Shown: in pieces, positions 50,097-55,473 of the stretch
Layout of the letters: the number at the start of each line of letters is the position of its first letter
How positions within the stretch are numbered: position 1 is the stretch's first letter
Assembly (NCBI GenBank): GCA_964584805.1
Contig: CAZPAY010000017.1
Span: 1 to 55,473 of the forward strand
Direction: 5' to 3'
Origin: JABHIE01 sp964584805
GTDB lineage: Bacteria; Planctomycetota; UBA1135
Length of the DNA: 55,473 nucleotides
Notes under the pieces: model-generated
Told to the model about the DNA's origin: nothing
Database searches by the model: none
What the model saw: the letters and a program-made list of their open reading frames with translations, nothing else
Position numbers and translations under genes: made by a program

Positions 50097-52162
50097 AGGA
50101 TTCTCGTATCCACAACGTTGCTGGTTTCGCCCATCTGCAGAGCCTGGAACCAAACACTAACGCCAGAAGTGCCCCCAGGGATGGGCAGCGACCACCGAAC
50201 GTCACCGTTGGCGTCGGCTGTAAGAACGGTGCCCGCCTGTGCGGGCGCAGCCAAATCAAGCGTTACACCCAAAGAGCCAATCGGCGTACTGCCGAGGCCA
50301 GCCAAACTGTAGGCAAGCCAAGCTGGAGCTGATGGAGTAGCACTCTCAAGGTTCACGAAAGCCGTGACGCCCGGGATGAGCGCGCTCGCGCTGAGGGCCA
50401 TCCCCCCGCCGCCACCTTGACCATCGTGGCCGTAGATGCGCAGCTCAAAATTATTCCACGTGCCGGTTGTTCCGCTGGTGCGGTCAGAAACATGCACGGT
50501 CCAGTCGCCGGCAGAGCGCTCGTCCCAATGGCGAACGGTTGTGAACACATAATTATTGTAATTATTCTGGCTGTCGTTTCGCGTTGCCGCCAAGACGGAT
50601 TTTGTGCCAGAAGGTGAAATCAATTCCACCCTTAAGTGTCCGATGGAATTATGTGTTGTTTTCAATCGTAGCTCAACATTTTCTACCGAGATGTCGGTGG
50701 GTACGGAAACGATTTGATCGATGCCAGCATCATTGTTGTCAGGAATCGTCTGGCTGACACCTACACTGCCCGTGCGCAACTCAATTTCTGAGCTAACATT
50801 CGACCAAGTTGCGGCGAGATTGCAAGCGGCCTCAGCGTCCATGGCGCCAAAGCCATAATTGTAGTTGATGTTGAGGCCAGCCCCGTTGGTTTTCCAGTCG
50901 CTGTTACTTGGCGCGCATTTTCGCGCGCTCTTGATGATGACATGCTGAACATCACGCCAGGTCAAACCGGGGTTTGCGTCGAGGACTAGCGCGATTACAC
51001 CGGCACCAAGAGGTGCGGCCGAAGAGGTTCCGCCAAAACTACTGGTGTAGCGGCTATTAGAATCGGTGGTTGTAATGCCACGACTATTTCCACTTGAATG
51101 AGCCACGACCATCATCGACGAGCCCTTTTCGTTGTAATACGCGCGTGTGTCGTTGTCGCCAATTGCACCCACCGCAACGGTGTAACGACTTGACGCATAA
51201 GGGTCGTAATCAGAGCGGTCAGCCGTGCCGCCATTTCCGGCAGCCCAAGTAAACACTTCACCCAACCCACCGCGACCAGTTGTGACACTTTCTTCAAGTG
51301 CACTTAACTCTACGGAAGACAGGTAAGTAATGGTGCCGTCATCGTAAGGGCCCCATGAATTATTCTTAATGTCATTAATGTCATTACGATGCTTAAAAGC
51401 ATTTGCCGTATTTGAACTTGAACCGTAGGTGTGGCGGCTCCATTCGGCATCGTAGGCTGCGCCTACAACGCCACGGTTATTATTTGCGACGGCCGCAATC
51501 ACGCCCGCGACACTCGTGCCGTGACTACTTGACGAACTCGTAGAACTTGCCGTCGAGTTGTAATTGCCAGACAAATCGGGGTGATTACTTTGAGAGCCGC
51601 CATCGATGACGCCGACGACAACGCCGGTGCCGGTGTAGCCGTTGTTCCAAGCTGGCTCAACATTGGCGTCGGCCATCGTGTTTGATGTGTTGCGCAAATG
51701 CCACTGGTCTGGAAAATACGGATCGTTGGGCAATGCCTTCAAGAGAAGTGGGCGCTGAATGTCTAGGTAAACCGCACCCTCGGGATAGAGGGGCCGAAGA
51801 GCATCGACCAGGGTGATAGCAGACGCGACTGACCCTGTAGAAACCAGCCAAAAATTGCCCACCGACGATGGCTGAATCGTACCGCCGCCGAAATCCTGAA
51901 CGAGCGCGCGGAGTAAATCTGAGCTCTCAGCTTCAACAATCACACCATCCGTAAGCGTAAAGCCTTGGGTTGGAACAGGGATGATGCCAAAATCATCGGC
52001 TCGATCTTCATTTTGCCGTTCGGCAGAACTTGAACTGCCAAGGGGCGTGGCCACCCAAAAAGTTTCAACGGAATTGCCCGTATAAACGGGGAAAATGCCT
52101 GATTCCGTGGAATCAGCAACGGTGCCGACCTGGAGGGCGGCTATCAGCAGAGGGATGAGCAT
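50093..52162 (-). CDS. Secreted subtilisin-family (S8) protease with P-domain
   Basis: The product has 689 residues from the ATG at 52162. A short signal (MLIPLLIAALQVGTVA) is followed by a propeptide-like region up to about residue 165. The catalytic triad is visible: Asp in GVIDGGSQSNHPDL, His in SSHGTSVAGVIAA and Ser in FGGTSSAAPLGAGVIAL. A P-domain follows, with HLRVELISPSGTKSVL and AGDWTVHVSDRTSGTTGTW (proprotein-convertase type). The last ~100 residues after a Gly-rich linker are unassigned. A kexin-like secreted peptidase. Confidence 0.94.
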   Translation of the reverse strand: MLIPLLIAALQVGTVADSTESGIFPVYTGNSVETFWVATPLGSSSSAERQNEDRADDFGIIPVPTQGFTLTDGVIVEAESSDLLRALVQDFGGGTIQPSSVGNFWLVSTGSVASAITLVDALRPLYPEGAVYLDIQRPLLLKALPNDPYFPDQWHLRNTSNTMADANVEPAWNNGYTGTGVVVGVIDGGSQSNHPDLSGNYNSTASSTSSSSSHGTSVAGVIAAVANNNRGVVGAAYDAEWSRHTYGSSSNTANAFKHRNDINDIKNNSWGPYDDGTITYLSSVELSALEESVTTGRGGLGEVFTWAAGNGGTADRSDYDPYASSRYTVAVGAIGDNDTRAYYNEKGSSMMVVAHSSGNSRGITTTDSNSRYTSSFGGTSSAAPLGAGVIALVLDANPGLTWRDVQHVIIKSARKCAPSNSDWKTNGAGLNINYNYGFGAMDAEAACNLAATWSNVSSEIELRTGSVGVSQTIPDNNDAGIDQIVSVPTDISVENVELRLKTTHNSIGHLRVELISPSGTKSVLAATRNDSQNNYNNYVFTTVRHWDERSAGDWTVHVSDRTSGTTGTWNNFELRIYGHDGQGGGGGMALSASALIPGVTAFVNLESATPSAPAWLAYSLAGLGSTPIGSLGVTLDLAAPAQAGTVLTADANGDVRWSLPIPGGTSGVSVWFQALQMGETSNVVDTRIL

Positions 52163-52245
52163 GGAGGTAGGACGGGAAAAATGAAAACAAGTTCCCAATT
52201 GTTGCGCGGAAGCCGCACAACTAGTTTATCGCAATTAAAAGCGGC

Positions 52246-52926
52246 CTACACATATTTCTGTTTTGCTTGCACAACTTCCATCTCACCGTCTTCAATGCAA
52301 TAGGCCGTGAGAGAGCCGCCATAGACACAACCGGTATCTAATCCGAGTGCGACGAGGCGACCGCCGGCAAATCGCGTGCGGGGCAGCTTTCCTGGCGTGT
52401 GGCCAAACAATACAAGCTCAGGGCCTTGCCAAAACTCGTACCAGTAGGGTTGACCGGGCATTTCCTGAATACGCCTCAGCCGCGTCAAATGATATGGATC
52501 TGTTTGCTCAAGATGCGCGCCCGGGATGATGCCCGCATGGACCACGACCCAAGGCTGACCTGCATGCATGCCTCGTGCAAAATAGGGTCGATTTTGAATC
52601 ACGGCCATTATTTCTTTGGCCTCATCTGGCGACACAGGCGCCATCGGAGTGCCGCCGTCGCCGGCAAGGTCGGCTTGAGTGAGGGCGCGACCAAGCTCTA
52701 TAGCTTGGGCGGCTCTCTCAAGCAAAACGCGCTCATGGTTGCCGAGAACTACCTCAAGGTTGCCAACGCTCGCAAGAACCCGAGCAACACCAAGCGGGTC
52801 GGGACCCCTGTGGTACAAATCCCCAACACAGATGAGATAATCATTGGAGCCAAACTGCATCTTTACGAGCAACTCCGCTAACTCTTCTGCGCAACCGTGA
52901 ATATCTCCGACAACCCAAGTAGACAT
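52246..52926 (-). CDS. Calcineurin-like metallophosphatase (PPP family)
   Basis: The product has 226 residues from the ATG at 52926; the frame continues to 53028, but MSTWVVGDIHG gives the family start. Metal-ligand motifs: GDIHG, GDLYHRGPDPLG, GNHE, VVHAG and LFGHTPGK, the PPP-type set (serine/threonine phosphatase or diadenosine-tetraphosphatase-like, ApaH/PrpE). The product is cytosolic. It is divergent from the Wza gene, with 55 bases between starts. The exact substrate is unknown. Confidence 0.9.
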   Translation of the reverse strand: MSTWVVGDIHGCAEELAELLVKMQFGSNDYLICVGDLYHRGPDPLGVARVLASVGNLEVVLGNHERVLLERAAQAIELGRALTQADLAGDGGTPMAPVSPDEAKEIMAVIQNRPYFARGMHAGQPWVVVHAGIIPGAHLEQTDPYHLTRLRRIQEMPGQPYWYEFWQGPELVLFGHTPGKLPRTRFAGGRLVALGLDTGCVYGGSLTAYCIEDGEMEVVQAKQKYV

Positions 52927-52981
52927 AGGAAGAAGATAGCGTCTCCTATATGATGTCTGTTCACGGAATTCCCAATCCCTC

Positions 52982-53716
52982 ATGATTTTTGCCCGACACG
53001 CTTCCCTTTTGGTCTTGCTCGCTTTCATTGCCGCGTGCTCCAGCTCTGCAATTCAGAGCACCACAACGCCCGCAGACCTCCCCGCCCCTGTTGCCACCAC
53101 CTTTGCTTATCTAGTTGGCCCAGGCGACATTCTGCGCATTAATGTCTCTGGACATCCGGAGCTATCTTCCGCTATTTACGAAACCAATGCCCCCGGCTCT
53201 CCAGTTGACGGCCGCGGGAATATTCAATTACCTTACGTTGGCTCGCTTCATGTCGCCGGCAAAGATGTTTTTGAAATCAAGCTTTTGCTGGAAAAGTCGT
53301 TGTTGAAATATTTGAAGCGACCATCTGTTGAAGTGGATGTTTTGAATTTTAATTCTCATCGCATTTATGTCATGGGCGAAGTGCGCCTACCGGGCTCGTT
53401 CGTTCTTGACCGCCCGCTAACCGCGATGCAGGTCCTTTCACTCACCGGCGGTTTTACAGACGACGCCAATCGCGAGCAGGTCGCCTTGATTCGTGGCGAC
53501 ATAACGCCTGACAACATCGTTCTTTTTGATGCCGAGCACCTCAACGATGGTGGCGACTTTGTACTTCATTCTGGAGATATGCTTTTCATTAGTCGACACA
53601 AATGGGCTGGCGTTGGCGCCGTTGCTCGCGACCTCATTCCTATTCTGCAGTTGATTTCCGTTCCAGTCGGCACAGCTCGCGACATCGCTCTTTTCGAAGA
53701 CATTCGCAATCGTTAA
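52982..53716 (+). CDS. Wza-type polysaccharide export lipoprotein
   Basis: The product has 244 residues. The signal peptide ends with lipobox IAAC, giving an outer-membrane lipoprotein. The Poly_export domain follows (YLVGPGDILRINVSGHPELS, GRGNIQLPYVGSLHVAGKD), then an SLBB-type segment (HRIYVMGEVRLPGSFVLDRPL, VLSLTGGFTDDANREQVALIRG). Wza-like proteins form the outer-membrane channel for capsule or exopolysaccharide. It is the first gene of a locus with the Wzz-like gene immediately downstream (TAA, one base, ATG). Confidence 0.95.
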   Translation: MIFARHASLLVLLAFIAACSSSAIQSTTTPADLPAPVATTFAYLVGPGDILRINVSGHPELSSAIYETNAPGSPVDGRGNIQLPYVGSLHVAGKDVFEIKLLLEKSLLKYLKRPSVEVDVLNFNSHRIYVMGEVRLPGSFVLDRPLTAMQVLSLTGGFTDDANREQVALIRGDITPDNIVLFDAEHLNDGGDFVLHSGDMLFISRHKWAGVGAVARDLIPILQLISVPVGTARDIALFEDIRNR

Positions 53717-53717
53717 T

Positions 53718-55473
53718 ATGGCCAATTCCCCACAAGACCCTTCAGCGCAGCCCAACCGCGAATACCCAGGCATGGGCACTTACCCTGGCATGGGTTCATA
53801 CCCCGGTATGGGTGTTCCCGAAGAAGGCCTGTCGTTACAAGAGATTTTTCAATCCCTCTGGCGGAAGCGAATCACCATTGTTGTTACGACTCTCTTCGTT
53901 ACGCTAGCAGCCCTTGCATTCACCCTTTCGCAAGCCCCAACTTACGAAGCGGAGGCCCGCATCCTGCTCGAAGAAGCATCGCCTTCTGGCGGTATTTTAG
54001 GCGAACTATCCATGCTCTCTGGTGCTCCACCAGCAGCTGCCGAGCTCGAAGTAATCCAATCCCGCGAGCTTGCCAATCGCCTAGTAGCCCAAGCGAGCCA
54101 AGACACGATGGGACTTGGACTAACCCTTCAGGTGAGTGACCTAGGTCGCCATGGCACCCTCCCTCTCTTTTTAAGCCACTTTGGGGGCAATAGGGCAAGC
54201 AGTGGCGCCCTGCATGCTGAATTATCCGCCGGGCAGGCGGCCTTGGCTGGCGGCACCTATCTTGTGCGCTTTTTGTCAAACGATCTCGTTGAAATTTCCG
54301 CCGACAACTTCTTTCGCGATAATGCACAACAATTCAAACTTCAAGAAGGCTTGGCTGTCACTTATGGCGCCCACTCCTTTCTTTTAGTTCCAGATGGCGA
54401 TTTAACAAATCGAGAATTCCTCCTCCAGTTTTCAAGCAAGCGCGCGGCGGCTGAGCAACTTCTCAAGAATCTTTCCGTCTCAGAAACAGCTCGTGGCTCG
54501 GGTGTGCTCCGCATCGCCTACGAAGATAGTGACCCCAATCGCGCGGCAGCCGTCGTGAATGGAATTGTTCAAGCATATCTCGAAAGCAAGAGCCAACGAC
54601 TTGCAAAACGTGCGAAAAAAGCCGCTGAGTACCTCGCTACAGAGACAGAAAAGATGGAGCTCGAGCTTGAAGAAGCTGAAGAACAGCTTGTTCAGTGCAG
54701 AGAGCGGTCCGATCTTCCTATGTTGACGGAAACAGCTCGAGCCATCGTTGGGCGCATTAGCGAGCTCGAGTTGGCGCGCGCGCAGCTTTCATTTGTAATT
54801 GAAAATCAGGCTTTTCTGGTCCGCGGGCTTGACAACGGTGAACTCATTGAAAATATAGCAACCAGTACTGAATTAAGCCCCCAAATGGTGGAAAGCCTTT
54901 CAGAGTTGTCATCTCTCAATCTTCAAGCCGCCCTTTTAGCTGAAGACCACACGGAGAACTGGCCGCCCTTGATCCAAATTCGTGCGCAACTCGTCGCTCT
55001 CCGGGGGCAAATATCAAAAGGTGTGCGCGCACAAGCTGCCGCCCTCAATAGACAGTCTATAACTTTAGGGAAAGCCATCACAAGCTGGACGAGTCGTCTT
55101 GATCGACTCCCCGCTGATGAGCAAGAACTTGCAAAGTTCGTGCGTAAAGCCGAATCTCTTGAGCAGATTTACACTTACCTGCTCGCTGAGCAACACAAGG
55201 CTCGCCTTGCGGCTGAAAACCAAGCCGTTGCATCTGTTTCCATTGTAGATCGAGCGATACCCGCAACATCACGCTCTTCCCCCAACATCACACTGAATGT
55301 TTCAGCAGCATTGCTGTTGGGAGCGTTTTTAGGCGCCGCGCTCGCCCTGTGGCGCGATGCTTCCCAAAAAACTATTTTATCCGCCGCTCAACTGGAATCT
55401 GTAACCGGACTCCCTCAATGGGGAATCATTCCGGACTTCCGCAAGGGTGGCACAAAAGTCAAACTAGCTAGTG
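53718..55473 (+). CDS. Wzz/Wzc-type polysaccharide co-polymerase, 3' end cut by window
   Basis: The gene starts at the ATG at 53718 and is open through the window end (585 codons). An N-terminal tail contains three tandem Tyr-Pro-Gly-Met-Gly units. A membrane helix follows (ITIVVTTLFVTLAALAFTL), then a Wzz-type periplasmic domain (PTYEAEARILLEE, AELEVIQSRELANRLV), a long coiled coil (about residues 290-500), and a second helix (ITLNVSAALLLGAFLGAALAL). After it begins a cytosolic segment of the BY-kinase type (LESVTGLPQWGIIP); no Walker motif is in view yet, so kinase status cannot be judged. It regulates chain length and export together with Wza. Confidence 0.92.
   Translation, partial: MANSPQDPSAQPNREYPGMGTYPGMGSYPGMGVPEEGLSLQEIFQSLWRKRITIVVTTLFVTLAALAFTLSQAPTYEAEARILLEEASPSGGILGELSMLSGAPPAAAELEVIQSRELANRLVAQASQDTMGLGLTLQVSDLGRHGTLPLFLSHFGGNRASSGALHAELSAGQAALAGGTYLVRFLSNDLVEISADNFFRDNAQQFKLQEGLAVTYGAHSFLLVPDGDLTNREFLLQFSSKRAAAEQLLKNLSVSETARGSGVLRIAYEDSDPNRAAAVVNGIVQAYLESKSQRLAKRAKKAAEYLATETEKMELELEEAEEQLVQCRERSDLPMLTETARAIVGRISELELARAQLSFVIENQAFLVRGLDNGELIENIATSTELSPQMVESLSELSSLNLQAALLAEDHTENWPPLIQIRAQLVALRGQISKGVRAQAAALNRQSITLGKAITSWTSRLDRLPADEQELAKFVRKAESLEQIYTYLLAEQHKARLAAENQAVASVSIVDRAIPATSRSSPNITLNVSAALLLGAFLGAALALWRDASQKTILSAAQLESVTGLPQWGIIPDFRKGGTKVKLAS

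Noticed and set aside
52927..53028. N-terminal extension of the metallophosphatase
   Set aside because: It overlaps the Wza start region and precedes the MSTWVVGDIHG start typical of the family.

Overview
This is a dense bacterial chromosome segment (55,473 bp, about 50 protein genes, two tRNA genes, no gene-free gap above about 170 bases). Several traits suggest a Gram-negative, Planctomycetota-like lineage: many secreted proteins and lipoproteins without assigned function, two ECF sigma modules, a Wza-type outer-membrane exporter, VTC and DUF4956 proteins, a subtilase with a P-domain, HEAT and RCC1-like secreted proteins, few clear Shine-Dalgarno sites and frequent TTG or GTG starts. This placement is inference; no rRNA or other phylogenetic marker is in view. 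I saw no transposase, integrase, phage gene or CRISPR array.

Layout. 1-4600: the 5' part of a tRNA-Leu, a large membrane-anchored protein, a class I aminotransferase and a degenerate protein kinase. 4764-11301 (minus): a tightly packed run, read in the order rsmD, WYL regulator, two mini-genes, SprT-like protease, manA, 23S/16S pseudouridine synthase, HD phosphohydrolase, secreted protein; most neighbours overlap by a few bases. 11323-16330: pdxJ, a GT4 glycosyltransferase, a secreted LolA-like protein, a DUF456 protein and a two-gene ABC exporter. 16327-20435: two tandem GNAT-like acyltransferase paralogues divergent from a sulfatase-like membrane enzyme. 20590-25529: glnA facing an ECF sigma, anti-sigma/TPR, secreted protein, pdxA operon. 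25697-27299: a MATE exporter whose 3' end overlaps a UGA-containing selenoprotein gene. 27340-30108: a CAU tRNA and a VTC, DUF4956, HlyD operon. 30151-39423: lipoproteins, MscS channel, prolyl oligopeptidase, HAD phosphatase and MoxR ATPase. 39575-45563: RCC1-like secreted protein, a GDPD-GlpD fusion enzyme and a two-subunit NAD synthetase. 45594-49997: HEAT protein and an ECF sigma, anti-sigma, RseB-like operon. 50093-55473: subtilase, metallophosphatase and the start of a polysaccharide export locus (Wza and Wzz-like, the latter cut by the window end).

Themes. Vitamin B6 synthesis is represented by pdxJ and pdxA. Cell-envelope and polysaccharide work recurs: GT4, GNAT pair, sulfatase-like enzyme, Wza/Wzz, ManA and the VTC operon. 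Envelope-stress signalling appears twice as ECF modules, and the two share an 11-base upstream motif. The strongest overlooked item is a SelW-like selenoprotein (27078-27299) with an in-frame UGA, a CxxU motif and a downstream hairpin whose GGUCU loop matches the one I recall for the E. coli fdhF SECIS. Other notable items are the GDPD-GlpD fusion, the VTC-DUF4956-HlyD operon, the pseudokinase and a 32-residue membrane mini-protein.
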